Assembly (NCBI RefSeq): GCF_946479415.1
Contig: NZ_CAMLFY010000002.1
Span: 62,001-126,000 of the forward strand
Length of the DNA: 64,000 nt
From: an uncultured Shinella sp.
GTDB taxonomy: Bacteria; Pseudomonadota; Alphaproteobacteria; Rhizobiales; Rhizobiaceae
Reading direction: 5' to 3'
Shown: positions 63,994 through 64,000 of the stretch, one piece after another
How positions within the stretch are numbered: position 1 is the stretch's first letter
Layout of the letters: the number at the start of each line of letters is the position of its first letter
Notes under the pieces: generated by a model
What the model saw: the letters and a program-made list of their open reading frames with translations, nothing else
Databases searched by the model: none
What the model was told of the DNA's origin: nothing
Position numbers and translations under genes: made by a program

Positions 63994-64000
63994 TCGCTGG

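Noticed and set aside
1..64000. CRISPR arrays, insertion sequences, prophage genes, tRNA or rRNA genes
   Set aside because: I looked for regular repeats, transposase or integrase motifs, and tRNA-like cloverleaf ends and saw none. A tRNA search program could still be run to exclude a missed tRNA.

Overview
This window looks like a chromosome or chromid segment of a Rhizobiaceae alphaproteobacterium (Rhizobium/Agrobacterium/Shinella/Ensifer type). The reasons are the high GC, dense gene packing with many ATGA overlaps, many ABC uptake loci each with its own regulator, a DmeRF-type metal efflux pair, a YtfQRT-YjfF-type sugar importer, and an sRNA candidate built like the rhizobial AbcR/alpha-r15 family. 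The species is not determined. I found no rRNA, tRNA, CRISPR array, insertion sequence, phage or plasmid replication gene.

Layout. 1-6635: end of an oligopeptide-type ABC importer, a GNAT protein, a GH20 beta-N-acetylhexosaminidase and a convergent ROK regulator, probably a chito-oligosaccharide locus. 6799-10492: a YczE-like membrane protein and a diverged adenine-deaminase-like amidohydrolase, divergent from a LysR regulator. 10545-17906: an ATP-grasp enzyme converging on a tightly coupled six-gene operon (KAS III, extended SDR, metallo-beta-lactamase fold hydrolase, PaaK/CoF-synthetase-like adenylating enzyme, GNAT-like protein, Rieske oxygenase). This is my best candidate for an undescribed biosynthetic system. 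18012-24537: NUDIX hydrolase, LacI regulator and a YtfQRT-YjfF-type furanose importer. 24545-27779: MacAB-type efflux pair.

27985-29832: a small protein phosphatase, then a MerR regulator divergent from a glutaredoxin-MauE fusion, with a textbook MerR promoter. 29965-35787: a second unusual cluster (GNAT-like, AsnB-like amidotransferase, stand-alone ACP, acyl/aminoacyl-AMP ligase, NAD synthase), followed by what looks like the tail of a broken membrane-protein gene. 36011-43118: a 5-oxoprolinase-type (pxp) locus with a biotin carboxylase-BCCP protein, a PxpB-PxpC fusion, a DUF1445 protein, PxpA, an NRAMP-like transporter lacking the metal motifs, and a divergent GntR regulator. 43115-45127: a GGDEF-EAL protein. 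45128-45687: the only gene-poor stretch over 300 bases, holding the sRNA candidate.

45688-58130: an alpha/beta hydrolase converging on a nine-gene operon: ABC importer, SorC regulator, aldo/keto reductase, GlpD-like dehydrogenase, LsrF/DhnA-like aldolase, FGGY kinase and GMC oxidoreductase. Import, phosphorylation, oxidation and aldol cleavage of a polyol fits best, with two matching SorC-type palindromes at the promoter. 58177-59454: dmeF-dmeR cobalt/nickel efflux. 59606-63944: a dimethylglycine/sarcosine dehydrogenase-like enzyme coupled to a choline-kinase-like phosphotransferase, and a divergent DeoR regulator closed by a strong terminator.
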